Made by a program: the position numbers and the translations under genes. Below, piece by piece: positions 53,438 to 62,993 of a stretch of 64,000 nt of DNA. Numbering within the stretch: the stretch's first letter is position 1; the number at the start of each line of letters is the position of its first letter. The stretch is from an uncultured Clostridia bacterium. Lineage in GTDB: Bacteria > Bacillota > Clostridia > TANB77 > CAG-508. The notes beneath the pieces were generated by a model. That model did no database searches. It had not been told where the DNA came from and worked only from the letters and a program-made list of their open reading frames with translations. Location of the stretch: assembly GCA_934129745.1 (NCBI GenBank), contig CAKOWZ010000001.1:186001-250000 (forward strand). The letters are read 5' to 3'.

Positions 53438-54930
53438 GAAAAATTTTAATTGTACCAGGTATTCTAAATCTTTTAACAAGCATATTTTGGATAGGAATTG
53501 GAGTTAATGACAATATACCAATGCTTTCAATTGGAATGTTTTTGGTTGTTGTTGGTATTTTGTGTTTAATGTATTCAAATATGAATGTTAAAGAATTATA
53601 TGAAAAAAGAAAAGTTCTTTTTGCTTTAGGAATAGTTTTATTACCATTAAATTTTATATCAGCAGTAATATTATTAATTGAAAGTGATAGAATAGGCTCA
53701 GAATATATTGAAACAGATGAATATAAAAAATTAGAAGAAAGTAAAAATGGAGATGTAGAAGTAATACCAAAAGAAAAAAAAGTTAATAAACAAACAAAAA
53801 AATTAGATATTTTACTAAAGATAGGAATTATAATGGTTGCAATTTCAGGTGTTATGATTGCAACTACATCATGGGAAGAAATAACAGATGTTGCAAAAAT
53901 GGTTGCAATTACAATAATAGGAATTTTGTTTTTGGGGTTATCATTTTTTAGTGATAAAAAATTGAAAATTAGAAGTACAACAATAACATATTGGTTATTA
54001 TCAATGATAGCTTTTTCATTATCAATATTTATGATTGGTAATTTTCAAATAGCAGGTGATTGGTTTGCTATTAATGGTGAAGGTGAAAAAATATTTGAAT
54101 CAGTATTGATATTATGTATTTCATTATTTTCATATATCACATACAAAAGATTTGATATGCCATTTTGGTTTTATATAACATGTTCTGGAATGGCTATTGC
54201 AATATCATTAATAATTAATTTTATTTCAAGTGATGTTGAAGTAAGTATTTTAATTTTAAGTATTATGGCTTTATTAATGAATCTAATTCCTACATCTGAA
54301 AAAACAGAAATAAAAATTGCTAAATTTTTTGGTGTTGTTATAAGTTTTGTTTCAACAGTATTATTAGTTGTTCAAGAATCAAACCCTGAAAATGATATTA
54401 TAATTTTTGTAACAGCAATCATTGAAATTGTAAATCTTATAATTTTAGCTATTATGTATAAAAAAGATGAATTTACACTTGTGTCAGGAGCTGGAATTAT
54501 TGCAATAATTGTAACAGGAATTTTAGGAATGGATTTAGATTTTGATGAAATTGTTATAGCACTTATTAATAGAACTATAATTCTTATTCCAACTGTTTTT
54601 ATGTGTTTAGTAATGTTCAAGAATAAGACTTTAAGTAATACTGTATTATCAATTGTATTACCTTTAATTTTGATATCTATTATTTTTAAAATAGATATTT
54701 GTGTCGCAATTTATGTTGGTTGTATTTGTTTGGCAATGATTTTATTTGGATATTTTAATAAAAATTATAAATCAATTATGATTGAAGGAATTATATTTTT
54801 GATTTCTGATATTGTAATTCAAATGAGTGAACTTTGGGGAATGATTCCAGTTTGGGCATATTTATTAGTTGGAGGATTAAGTTTGATTGGAGTTGTTACT
54901 GTTAGAGAATTGAAAAATAAAGATGAGTAA
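53434..54930 (+). CDS. Polytopic membrane protein of unknown function
   Basis: A 498-aa protein with two N-terminal membrane segments, a charged linker (about 88-125, EESKNGDVEVIPKEKKVNKQ) and at least ten further hydrophobic segments. It starts inside the stop of the lipid kinase gene. No family is recognised with confidence; the layout recalls DUF2157/2339-type membrane proteins. Confidence 0.6.
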   Translation: MRKILIVPGILNLLTSIFWIGIGVNDNIPMLSIGMFLVVVGILCLMYSNMNVKELYEKRKVLFALGIVLLPLNFISAVILLIESDRIGSEYIETDEYKKLEESKNGDVEVIPKEKKVNKQTKKLDILLKIGIIMVAISGVMIATTSWEEITDVAKMVAITIIGILFLGLSFFSDKKLKIRSTTITYWLLSMIAFSLSIFMIGNFQIAGDWFAINGEGEKIFESVLILCISLFSYITYKRFDMPFWFYITCSGMAIAISLIINFISSDVEVSILILSIMALLMNLIPTSEKTEIKIAKFFGVVISFVSTVLLVVQESNPENDIIIFVTAIIEIVNLIILAIMYKKDEFTLVSGAGIIAIIVTGILGMDLDFDEIVIALINRTIILIPTVFMCLVMFKNKTLSNTVLSIVLPLILISIIFKIDICVAIYVGCICLAMILFGYFNKNYKSIMIEGIIFLISDIVIQMSELWGMIPVWAYLLVGGLSLIGVVTVRELKNKDE

Positions 54931-55038
54931 GAATTTTTTGACAGAATAATTTTGTTTTAAAATTGTTTTTTACAAAGTTGAAAAAATAGCAAAAATGTAT
55001 TGATTAATTAAAAAAAATGTGATAAAATAGCACTATTG

Positions 55039-55060
55039 AAAAATAGCTTGCTATTTTTTC
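55039..55060 (+). terminator. Hairpin with T-tract before rpsF
   Basis: AAAAATAG pairs with CTATTTTT around CTTG, followed by TTCC. It ends the upstream unit or attenuates the rpsF operon. A second small hairpin (TTGTAC/GTACAG) lies at 55067-55083. I do not see the CCG-bulge S6:S18 leader motif. Confidence 0.55.
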
Positions 55061-55112
55061 CTTACTTGTACATAAAAGTACAGGTTTTATTATCCAAAAG
55101 GAGGTGAATATA

Positions 55113-55397
55113 ATGAACAAATACGAAAGTATTGTCATTATTAATCCAAATGTTAATGAAGAAAGCATGAAAGCTTTAATTGCTAGATTCACAGATTTGA
55201 TTAATAGTGATGGAAAAGTAGAAAAAGTTGATGAATTAGGTAAAAAGAAATTAGCTTATGAAGTTAAGAAAAATGCTGAAGGATTTTATGTTGTATTTTA
55301 TTTTGAAGCTAATACAGATTTAATTTCAGAATTAGAAAGAAATTACAGAATCACTGATGAAGTTATCAAATTCATGACTGTAAGAAAAGAAGACTAA
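55113..55397 (+). CDS. rpsF: 30S ribosomal protein S6
   Basis: A 94-aa protein; ATG 55113 follows AAAGGAGGTG. MNKYESIVIINPNVNEES, KKLAYEVKKNAEGFYVVFYFEA and RITDEVIKFMTVRKE match S6. First gene of the conserved rpsF-ssb-rpsR operon. Confidence 0.95.
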   Translation: MNKYESIVIINPNVNEESMKALIARFTDLINSDGKVEKVDELGKKKLAYEVKKNAEGFYVVFYFEANTDLISELERNYRITDEVIKFMTVRKED

Positions 55398-55497
55398 TTT
55401 ATTGAATAGTTTTATTCAGATGATAAAATAGTCAAAAAAACAAAATAAAGACAAAACTAATATAAATGGGGCCTTTTTTGGAAGGAATGGTGAAATT

Positions 55498-55926
55498 ATG
55501 AATAAAGTAATATTAATGGGAAGATTAACAAGAGATCCAGAAGTAAGATATACACAAACTAATAACACATTAGTTGCATCTTTCTCTTTAGCAGTAAATA
55601 GAAGATTTGCACGTCAAGGTGAAGAAAGACAAGCAGATTTCTTTAATATAGTTGCATGGAGCAAAACTGGAGAATTTTGTAGCAAATATTTTAAGAAAGG
55701 TCAACAAGTTGGTATAATCGGAAGATTACAAACAAGAACTTGGGATGATGAACAAGGTCAAAAACATTATGTAACAGAAGTTGTTGCAGAAGAAGCATAT
55801 TTTGCAGAAGGTAGAAGAGATGGAGGAGACATGGGTGGAAACTTTGATGCTACATTTGGAACAATGCCATCAACATCTACTGGATCTGATTTTGAAATAT
55901 CTTCAGGTGATGACCTACCATTTTAA
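55498..55926 (+). CDS. ssb: Single-stranded DNA-binding protein
   Basis: A 142-aa OB-fold protein coating single-stranded DNA. MNKVILMGRLTRDPEVRYTQ, FFNIVAWSKTGEFC and the acidic tip GDDLPF, which recruits partner proteins, are present. It sits between rpsF and rpsR as usual. Confidence 0.95.
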   Translation: MNKVILMGRLTRDPEVRYTQTNNTLVASFSLAVNRRFARQGEERQADFFNIVAWSKTGEFCSKYFKKGQQVGIIGRLQTRTWDDEQGQKHYVTEVVAEEAYFAEGRRDGGDMGGNFDATFGTMPSTSTGSDFEISSGDDLPF

Positions 55927-56054
55927 TTATATTTAATAAAATAGATATTTAATTAAAATGTTTTTAATTAAACAAAATAATTTTATATCTACAAATAAGT
56001 TCGGCTGATTTTATTAATGTTTAAAAAAATTTTTAAAGATAGGGGGGAAATAAA

Positions 56055-56330
56055 ATGGCAGAAAAGAAAAATAATAGAAGAAATAATAGAAATAATGATG
56101 ATGACTTCAATCCAAAATTCAAAAAAAGAAAGAAAGTTTGTCCATTATGTAAAGATAAAAACTTGGTTTTAGATTACAAAAATCCAGATCAATTAAAGAA
56201 ATTTATCAATGAAAGAGGAAAAATCTTACCAAGAAGAGCTACAGGTGCATGTGCTAAACATCAAAGAGATATAACTTTAGCAGTTAAAAGATGTAGACAA
56301 ATCGCTATGTTACCATATACTCAAGACTAA
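56055..56330 (+). CDS. rpsR: 30S ribosomal protein S18
   Basis: A 91-aa protein with a basic Asn/Arg N-terminus, [19 protein letters not shown] (the zinc-type C+ form) and [18 protein letters not shown]. Partner of S6 in the 30S platform. GGGGGG precedes the ATG. Confidence 0.95.
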   Translation: MAEKKNNRRNNRNNDDDFNPKFKKRKKVCPLCKDKNLVLDYKNPDQLKKFINERGKILPRRATGACAKHQRDITLAVKRCRQIAMLPYTQD

Positions 56331-56362
56331 TTTTTATGTATTTTCTCATTGAAGAGGAAATA

Positions 56363-56394
56363 AAAAAGACTAGAGCCATGAACTCTAGTCTTTT
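56363..56394 (+). terminator. Intrinsic terminator of the rpsF operon
   Basis: AAAAGACTAGAG pairs with CTCTAGTCTTTT, followed by GTTTT. Confidence 0.85.
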
Positions 56395-56492
56395 GTTTTA
56401 ATTGAGCGGTTATTTCTGAATAATACAATGTATAAAACAACATTTTGAAGGCTATAATTATCATATAAAAGTAAATTTATGGAGATGAAAAT

Positions 56493-57365
56493 ATGAAATT
56501 AGGAATTGCCTTGTCAGGTGGAGGAATACGTGGAATTGCTCATGCAGGAGTATTACAAGCATTAGAAGAAAATGGTATAAAACCAGATATAATAGGAGGG
56601 ACAAGTTGTGGAAGTTTAATAGCTGGATTATATTCAATTGGATATTCACCATATCATATTTTAATTTTAGCTAAAAGATATGCTAAAACAATAGTAAAAG
56701 CAAATGCAATTCCGATATTATCTGGAATTGAAAGTGTTGTTTTTAAAAGAAAAAATATACTTTCAGGATTTAACACAGGTGAAAAATTAGAAGAGATGGG
56801 GAATTATATTGCAAAAAGGAGAGATATTATTAATATAAAAGATATAAAAATGCCAATTGTTATTCCTACTGTTGATATTATAAGTGGTAAAGAATGTGTT
56901 TTTACTAATTATATTCCTAATGATAAAAATGAAAATAAAGATTATATAGATGATATAACTATTGGAAAAGCTATTAGGGCAAGTAGTAGTTTTCCAGCGT
57001 ATTTTAGCCCTTGTAGGCATAAAGATTATGCATTTATGGATGGCGGAATTTTGAATAATGTTCCTGTTGATGAGGTGAAAAGACAAGGAGCTGATTTTGT
57101 AATTTCTGTTAAGTTTCATGCTGATGATGTTGATGAAAATAGTAATATTATGAATGTTGTTATGAAATCTGTGGATATTATGGGATGCAAAATTTCTGGA
57201 GAAAATTTGAGAATGAGTGATTTCGTGATTGATGTTTATACTGATAAGGTTGGATTAGTTGATTATGAGAAATTAGATAAATGTTTTAAGTTTGGATATG
57301 AAGCTGGAATGAAATGTGTTGAAAAATTGATTAATTGTTTGGAAAATAAAGAAAGAAAAAGTTAA
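56493..57365 (+). CDS. Patatin-like phospholipase (RssA/NTE type)
   Basis: A 290-aa serine lipid hydrolase. The oxyanion loop GGGIRG, nucleophile elbow GTSCG (GxSxG), and catalytic Asp in FMDGGILNNVP are all present. No signal peptide or other domain. It acts on membrane phospholipid or lysophospholipid at the inner face. ATGGAGATG lies just before the start. Confidence 0.9.
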   Translation: MKLGIALSGGGIRGIAHAGVLQALEENGIKPDIIGGTSCGSLIAGLYSIGYSPYHILILAKRYAKTIVKANAIPILSGIESVVFKRKNILSGFNTGEKLEEMGNYIAKRRDIINIKDIKMPIVIPTVDIISGKECVFTNYIPNDKNENKDYIDDITIGKAIRASSSFPAYFSPCRHKDYAFMDGGILNNVPVDEVKRQGADFVISVKFHADDVDENSNIMNVVMKSVDIMGCKISGENLRMSDFVIDVYTDKVGLVDYEKLDKCFKFGYEAGMKCVEKLINCLENKERKS

Positions 57366-57428
57366 GAAAAAATAGATTAAAGAAGAAAATTAAGAAAAAG
57401 CTAATAAAAAAGTAAGAAAAAATAAGCA

Positions 57429-57458
57429 AAATACTGAGTTTTTTAATCCTCAGTATTT
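57429..57458. terminator. Bidirectional terminator between patatin and pflA
   Basis: AAATACTGAG pairs with CTCAGTATTT around a T-rich loop; T-runs follow on the minus strand (TGCTTATTTTTT). Confidence 0.75.
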
Positions 57459-57463
57459 AAATA

Positions 57464-58186
57464 TCAATCACTTTCTAAAATTGCCTTAACCCTATCTATA
57501 TCACTAGAATTTGCAACTCGGATATTTTCTAATGGATAAACTTCATTTAATTCAATCCATTTATATTTTCCTAAATCATGATAAGGAAGTAAATCAACTC
57601 TAGAAATATTATCAATAGAATTTATAAAATCACGTAATTTATACAAATCTTTTTCCTTATCAGTAATAGTAGGAACAATAACTTGCCTAATCCAAATTTC
57701 TTTACCAATAGAATCTAAATATTTTATAAATTCAAGTTCTTTTTTATTAGAACGTCCAACTAAATCTTTACAAATTTCATCATTAATACATTTTATATCA
57801 ACCAAAAATAAATCTGTTAAATCAATTAATTTTTTTATTTTTTCAGTAATATCAAACATTCCAGAAGTATCTAAAGCTGTGCGAATTCCAGCTTGTTTTA
57901 ATCTAGTAAATAACTCAATCAAAAAATCAGGTTGAAGTAATGGTTCACCACCACTTACAGTAACACCACCATTTGATGTTATAAAATAATTCTTATATCT
58001 TATTATTTTATTAAATATTTCATCAACAGTATATTCTGTTCCACCTTTTAAATCCCATGTATCACGATTATGGCAATATTTACATCTTAAAGGACATCCT
58101 TGCATAAATAATACAAATCTAATACCTGGTCCGTCAACTGCACCAAGGGTTTCAAATGAATGGATTCTTCCAGTTAAATTTTTCAT
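57464..58186 (-). CDS. pflA: Pyruvate formate-lyase-activating enzyme
   Basis: A 240-aa radical SAM enzyme that installs the glycyl radical on PflB. The 4Fe-4S site is CPLRCKYC (Cys31, 35, 38), with GGVTVSGGEPLLQ and LDTSGM as SAM and substrate motifs. AAAGGAATT precedes the ATG. It lies downstream of pflB, separated by a GGACGG palindrome. Confidence 0.95.
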   Translation of the reverse strand: MKNLTGRIHSFETLGAVDGPGIRFVLFMQGCPLRCKYCHNRDTWDLKGGTEYTVDEIFNKIIRYKNYFITSNGGVTVSGGEPLLQPDFLIELFTRLKQAGIRTALDTSGMFDITEKIKKLIDLTDLFLVDIKCINDEICKDLVGRSNKKELEFIKYLDSIGKEIWIRQVIVPTITDKEKDLYKLRDFINSIDNISRVDLLPYHDLGKYKWIELNEVYPLENIRVANSSDIDRVKAILESD

Positions 58187-58202
58187 TTATAATTCCTTTC
58201 TT

Positions 58203-58259
58203 TTAAATTATGGACGGAAAAATTTCAAAAATCTGAAAATTTCTCCGTCCTATATTTAA
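58203..58259. repeat. GGACGGA/TCCGTCC palindrome between pflB and pflA
   Basis: TTTAAATTATGGACGGA pairs with TCCGTCCTATATTTAAA, with inner AAATTT runs. It is the same family as 43681-43733. It may lower transcription of pflA relative to pflB. Confidence 0.7.
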
Positions 58260-58286
58260 AAAATTTTATATTTTTTTGTACTTGAT

Positions 58287-60524
58287 TTACATTCTTTCAT
58301 GAATTGTTCTATGAATAACATCTAATTGTTGTTCACGAGTTAATTTAACAAAATTTACTGCATATCCAGAAACACGAATTGTAAGTTGTGGGTAATTTTC
58401 TGGGTGTTCCATAGCATCTTCTAATAATGCTCTATTAAATACATTAACATTAATATGATGACCTGTTTGCATAAAATATCCATCTAAAAGATTTTTTAAA
58501 TTATCAATTTGAGTATTTTCATCTTTTCCTAATGTGTTTGGAGTAATTGCAAAAGTGTATGAAATTCCATCTGAAGCATAATCAAATGGTAATTTTGCAA
58601 TTGTATTCATAACAGCTACAGCACCTTCAATATCTCTTCCATGAAGAGGGTTTGCACCTGGTCCAAATGGTTCTCCTGCACGTCTTCCATCTGGTGTGTT
58701 TCCTGTTGCTTTACCATAAACTACATTTGATGTTATTGTTAAAACAGATAAAGTTGGTTTTGAATTTCTGTATGTGTGATGTGATTCAAGTTTTCTTTCA
58801 AATGATTTAACAATATCAACAGCAATACTATCAACTCTGTCATCATCATTTCCATATTTTGGAAAATCTCCTTCAATTTCATAATCAACAGCAAGTCCTT
58901 GTTCATTTCTAATAACTTTAACTTTAGCATATTTAATTGCTGATAAAGAGTCTGCAACTACTGATAAACCAGCAATTCCACATGCCATTGTTCTATATAT
59001 ATCTTTATCATGTAAAGCCATTTCTAAAGCTTCATATGAATATTTGTCATGCATATAATGAATAATATTTAATGCTTTAATATAAATTTTTGCAACATAA
59101 TTCATCATATTATCAAATTTATCCATAACCTCATTATAATCAAGATATTCAGAAGTAATTGGTTGGAATTTAGGTGCAACTTGTTTTCCTGAATTTTCAT
59201 CTTTACCACCATTAATTGCATATAATAAAGTTTTGGCTAAATTTGCTCTAGCTCCAAAGAATTGCATTTGTTTACCAATTTTCATTGGAGATACACAACA
59301 TGCTATTCCATAATCATCACCTAAAGTAATTCTCATTAAATCATCATTTTCATATTGAATAGCAGATGTTTTAATTGATATATCTGTACAGAATTTTTTG
59401 AAGTTTTCTGGTAAACGATTTGACCATAAAACTGTTAAATTTGGCTCAGGAGCAGGTCCTAAATTTACTAATGTGTGAAGAACTCTAAAAGAGTTTTTGG
59501 TAACTAAAGTTCTTCCATCAATTCCCATACCACCAATACTTTCAGTAACCCAAACAGGATCTCCACTAAATAATTCATTATATTCTGGTGTACGTAAGAA
59601 ACGAACTAAACGTAATTTCATAATAAAATGATCCATTAATTCTTGTGCTTGTTCTTCTGTTAATGTACCATTTTTTAAATCTCTTTCAATATAAATATCT
59701 AAGAAAGTTGATGTTCTACCAATACTCATAGCAGCACCATTTTGATCTTTAACAGCACCTAAATATCCGAAATATAGCCATTGGATAGCTTCTTTAGCAT
59801 TTGATGCAGGAACAGAAATATCAAATCCATATTTAGCAGCCATTAATTTTAAATCATTTAATGCTTTAATTTGCTCTGATATTTCTTCACGATTACGAAT
59901 TACATCTGAAGTAAATTCATCAGGGTTCATATTAGCAAAATCTAATTTTTTCTGTTCTATTAAATAATCAACACCATAAAGTGCAACACGTCTGTAGTCA
60001 CCAATAATTCTTCCACGACCATATCCATCAGGTAAACCTGTTAACAAATGAGAACTTCTTGCTGCACGAATTTCAGGTGTATAAACATCAAAAACACCAT
60101 CATTATGTGTTTTTCTAAATTTTCTATATATTTCAGAAATATTTTTATCAACTTTTAAATTATATGCTTCACATGATTTTTCAACAATTCTGATACCACC
60201 ATTTGGCATAATTGCACGTTTTAAAGGTGCATCAGTTTGAAGCCCAACGATTTGTTCTAAGTCTTTGTCAATATAACCTGCTTCAAAGGCATTTACAGAT
60301 GATGGTGTAGATGTATCAGCATCTAAAACTCCACCATTATCACGTTCTTTTTTATATAAATCTAAAACCTCATTCCACAATTTTTTTGTACTTTCTGTTG
60401 GACCTGTTAAAAATGAACTATCATCTGTATATGGTGTATAATTTAATTGAATAAAATCTCTTACATTAATATCATCTGTCCAGTCAGCATTTTTAACAAA
60501 ACCATTCCATTGTTTAAAATCCAT
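58287..60524 (-). CDS. pflB: Formate C-acetyltransferase (pyruvate formate-lyase)
   Basis: A 745-aa glycyl-radical enzyme converting pyruvate and CoA to acetyl-CoA and formate under anaerobic conditions. The active-site pair is Cys409-Cys410 (GIACCVSPM) and the radical Gly720 lies in RVSGYAVNF. Length and ends match the family. AAAGGAGATAAT precedes the ATG. It points to mixed-acid fermentation. Confidence 0.97.
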   Translation of the reverse strand: MDFKQWNGFVKNADWTDDINVRDFIQLNYTPYTDDSSFLTGPTESTKKLWNEVLDLYKKERDNGGVLDADTSTPSSVNAFEAGYIDKDLEQIVGLQTDAPLKRAIMPNGGIRIVEKSCEAYNLKVDKNISEIYRKFRKTHNDGVFDVYTPEIRAARSSHLLTGLPDGYGRGRIIGDYRRVALYGVDYLIEQKKLDFANMNPDEFTSDVIRNREEISEQIKALNDLKLMAAKYGFDISVPASNAKEAIQWLYFGYLGAVKDQNGAAMSIGRTSTFLDIYIERDLKNGTLTEEQAQELMDHFIMKLRLVRFLRTPEYNELFSGDPVWVTESIGGMGIDGRTLVTKNSFRVLHTLVNLGPAPEPNLTVLWSNRLPENFKKFCTDISIKTSAIQYENDDLMRITLGDDYGIACCVSPMKIGKQMQFFGARANLAKTLLYAINGGKDENSGKQVAPKFQPITSEYLDYNEVMDKFDNMMNYVAKIYIKALNIIHYMHDKYSYEALEMALHDKDIYRTMACGIAGLSVVADSLSAIKYAKVKVIRNEQGLAVDYEIEGDFPKYGNDDDRVDSIAVDIVKSFERKLESHHTYRNSKPTLSVLTITSNVVYGKATGNTPDGRRAGEPFGPGANPLHGRDIEGAVAVMNTIAKLPFDYASDGISYTFAITPNTLGKDENTQIDNLKNLLDGYFMQTGHHINVNVFNRALLEDAMEHPENYPQLTIRVSGYAVNFVKLTREQQLDVIHRTIHERM

Positions 60525-60807
60525 ATTATCTCCTTCTTTCTTACTAATAATAAGACTTTTTTTGTCTTATGTAGTATAATTTTTTTACTTTTTTACAAAA
60601 TTATATATTATAATTTTGTAGAATTTTCATGCGTAATATATCATAAGTTTTTAAAATATACAACATTAAAAATGAAAATAATTTTGCATAAAACAAATAG
60701 GGACGGGGCAACTTTGTTTCATTGTCCCGTCTCCATCTGTTTTACCTCAAATTTATTATGCACATAATAATAAATTTTATAAGTTGTTGTTTGAATTAAT
60801 CAAAATT
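60525..60807. repeat. Intergenic region with a GGGACGG palindrome
   Basis: At 60690-60744 AAACAAATAGGGACGGGGCAA pairs imperfectly with TTGTCCCGTCTCCATCTGTTTT. The rest is the AT-rich pflB promoter region; no redox-regulator site was clear. Confidence 0.6.
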
Positions 60808-61134
60808 TTATCCATTTTCAACAATTGTTTTTGCAATTTCATAAATTAATTTTTGCTTATCTGCTGAGCAATTGCTTAATATGTCGTTAAATTCAGAAAC
60901 TAAATATTGTTTTGAAGTATTTGATGTATCATTTAAAATATAACCTTCAGAAACACCTAATATATTACATATCTGACTCAATCTTTTTAAATTAATATGT
61001 GATAAACCTCGCTCAATTCTACTCAAAAAGGCTACAGAAACATCAAGTTGTTCTGCCAAACTTTCTTGAGTCATATTTTTTTCAAGTCTTGTTTTCTTTA
61101 ATCTTTGCCCAATTATGGTGAAATCTAATGCCAC
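60808..61134 (-). CDS. XRE-family HTH regulator (1)
   Basis: A 108-aa protein. GTG 61134 has GGAG 9 bp upstream and gives the same length as its neighbour. The HTH is in the first 65 residues (IIGQRLKKTRLEKNMTQESL, DVSVAFLSRIERG) and the C-terminal part is helical (YLVSEFNDILSNCSADKQKL). It is a tandem paralogue of the next gene, with the same spacing of motifs. Confidence 0.85.
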   Translation of the reverse strand: MALDFTIIGQRLKKTRLEKNMTQESLAEQLDVSVAFLSRIERGLSHINLKRLSQICNILGVSEGYILNDTSNTSKQYLVSEFNDILSNCSADKQKLIYEIAKTIVENG

Positions 61135-61236
61135 ATATATCAACTCCTTTTTTAATTTTATAGCATTAGTTGGTTTAATTTTACAGAAACTACTGGATAT
61201 AATTTAATTAATTAGTAAAAATAAAAGAAGAAGATT

Positions 61237-61563
61237 TTAATCTTCCTCTATAATAGCTTTTGCAATTTTATAAAGTAATTTTTGTTTGTCAGCTGGACAT
61301 TTATCTAAAATTTCAGCAAACTCTGAATTCAAATATCGTTTTGAAGAATTTGCTGTACCATTCAGAATTTCACCTTCAGTAACACCTAAAATATCACAAA
61401 CTTGGCTTAGTCTTTTTAGGTTTATGTGAGATGCTCCATTTTCAATCCTACTTAAAAATGCAACTGAAACATCTAATTCTTTTGCTAATGTATCTTGAGT
61501 CATTTTTTTATCAAGTCTAGCTCTACGTAATCTTTGTCCTATTACTTTGAAATCTGATGCCAT
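61237..61563 (-). CDS. XRE-family HTH regulator (2)
   Basis: A 108-aa paralogue of the adjacent gene (VIGQRLRRARLDKKMTQDTL, DVSVAFLSRIENG, FAEILDKCPADKQKL). AAGGAGTTG precedes the ATG. Two direct TGTCGAA repeats sit 45-60 bp upstream and could be its operator. Confidence 0.87.
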   Translation of the reverse strand: MASDFKVIGQRLRRARLDKKMTQDTLAKELDVSVAFLSRIENGASHINLKRLSQVCDILGVTEGEILNGTANSSKRYLNSEFAEILDKCPADKQKLLYKIAKAIIEED

Positions 61564-61607
61564 TTTAAATCAACTCCTTAAATAAAAATACATTGGATTT
61601 ATAAATA

Positions 61608-61658
61608 TGTCGAAATTTGTCGAACGATTATGATTGACAAACTATTGTACGTATTGTA
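61608..61658. promoter_or_regulatory. Direct repeats upstream of the XRE pair
   Basis: TGTCGAA occurs at 61608-61614 and 61618-61624; TATTGTA occurs at 61643-61649 and 61652-61658. Such 9-10 bp-spaced repeats could bind an XRE dimer. The rest of 61564-61849 is AT-rich without a gene. Confidence 0.4.
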
Positions 61659-61849
61659 TTATTAATATAGATGAATTAAATTTTAATATACAAACATTCA
61701 TAAAAATAAATTTGTTCAGTTTATAAATTTGTATTAAGTTAATTATTTCGATATATAATTAATTCAATTATTTTAATCGTTAATAAAAACAAATTAAATC
61801 AAACTATAAAAAATAATATATGTAGTAAATTATCCAAAATATAAAATAA

Positions 61850-62119
61850 TTATAATGATTCCATCCTTTTATACTCATAATGTTTATCAACATTATATCC
61901 CATTAACCATACAGGAGAAACTCCAAAGAATTTGGCGATTTTCTCAATTGTTGAAATATTAATGGCACTAGATCCATCAATAAGATTTGAAATAAAAGTT
62001 TCAGATTTTAAATCAAGAGCTTTAGCAAGTTCTGCATAAGTACCATTATAAAGTTTTAACAATTCTTTAAATCTTTTTTGGAAATTTTCTGTAGATATTT
62101 CTGTATATAAATCTTGCAT
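61850..62119 (-). CDS. HTH-domain protein (XRE type)
   Basis: An 89-aa protein; ATG 62119 has AGGAGG upstream. The HTH lies at about 22-76 (GTYAELAKALDLKSETFISN, INISTIEKIAKFFGVSPVWLM), and the ending PVWLMGYN is typical of phage-type repressors. Divergent from the next gene, so the two may share regulation. Confidence 0.8.
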   Translation of the reverse strand: MQDLYTEISTENFQKRFKELLKLYNGTYAELAKALDLKSETFISNLIDGSSAINISTIEKIAKFFGVSPVWLMGYNVDKHYEYKRMESL

Positions 62120-62282
62120 ATTTAAATCCTCCTTTGTCTGCATTATAACAATTTGTTTCTAAAATGTAAACAAAACGGTGCAAAAAATATTAAATTTATT
62201 AATAAGATAGTAAATTTATTGACTTTTAGGTTAAAATAATATAACATATTTTTAGTAAAAAAATATAGAAGGAGAGGTAAAC

Positions 62283-62531
62283 ATGAATCCACAAATAATA
62301 GGAAATAGGCTAAAAGCTTTGATGACAATTAGAGGAATTAAAAGAAGAAACTTGGCAAAAGAATTAGGTATAAGTTATAACACATTAACTAAGAAGTTAA
62401 GTGGACAAAGAGAATTCACTCTTGATGAAGTTTTAAAAATTAAAGAAATATTGTCATTAGATGTTGATTTATGTGCAAATGTATTTTTTAATCCAGACTT
62501 TCTAATTACACAAGATAAGAAAATAGGGTAA
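62283..62531 (+). CDS. Small XRE-family HTH protein
   Basis: An 82-aa protein with an HTH over residues 3-58 (IIGNRLKALMTIRGIKRRNL, ISYNTLTKKLSGQREFTLDE). GAAGGAGAGG precedes the ATG. Similar to small Cro-like regulators of phage or plasmid origin. Confidence 0.8.
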   Translation: MNPQIIGNRLKALMTIRGIKRRNLAKELGISYNTLTKKLSGQREFTLDEVLKIKEILSLDVDLCANVFFNPDFLITQDKKIG

Positions 62532-62696
62532 AAACAAAAAAGTGCTTAAAGTGGTAAACTTGCAAGTTTAGACTATAAAAATATAGTAAATTTACAATAT
62601 AAATACAGGTTTTAAAATATATACAAATTGTAATATAAAGCAAAAAAATGGTTATAATGTATGATGAAAAGATATTGTATTATGAAAAATATGGTA

Positions 62697-62725
62697 TTGA
62701 CAAAAACATTATTAGAGTATATAAT
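62697..62725 (+). promoter_or_regulatory. Promoter of proS
   Basis: TTGACA (62697-62702), 17 bp, TATAAT (62720-62725): full consensus. The stretch 62532-62696 has nothing else recognisable. Confidence 0.8.
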
Positions 62726-62754
62726 TTCATTATGTTAATAAAAAACGTTGAATA

Positions 62755-62950
62755 GGACATAATTAAATAATCTCTTATATACAGTGAATTTGGGATAGTG
62801 TGAACCAAAAATATAATGTTATTTAATTCCTACCTATGAGTGAAATAGAGAAAACTATTTCCGGCGAAAGTCGTTAAAATTTGTAAAGTTAAAGTAAGGA
62901 TGGTACCGTGTGAGAAAAATCACGCCTTTAAGGTACTGTCCTTTTTTGTA
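62755..62950 (+). promoter_or_regulatory. T-box riboswitch (tRNA-Pro) upstream of proS
   Basis: Stem I lies in about 62780-62850 with ACAGTGAATT and a candidate specifier CCT followed by A at 62829-62832 (Pro). The T-box core GGATGGTACCGTG (about 62898-62910) carries UGGU to pair with the tRNA acceptor ACCA. The competing terminator pairs AAGGATGGTACC with GGTACTGTCCTT and has a TTTTTT tail to 62947. Uncharged tRNA-Pro would favour the antiterminator and switch on proS. Confidence 0.85.
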
Positions 62951-62993
62951 CTTTAAATTTTAATATTTAATTTAAAAGGAAAGGATGATTTTT

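Noticed and set aside
55008..55112. S6:S18-binding leader motif before rpsF
   Set aside because: No CCG-containing bulged stem was visible; only simple hairpins are present.
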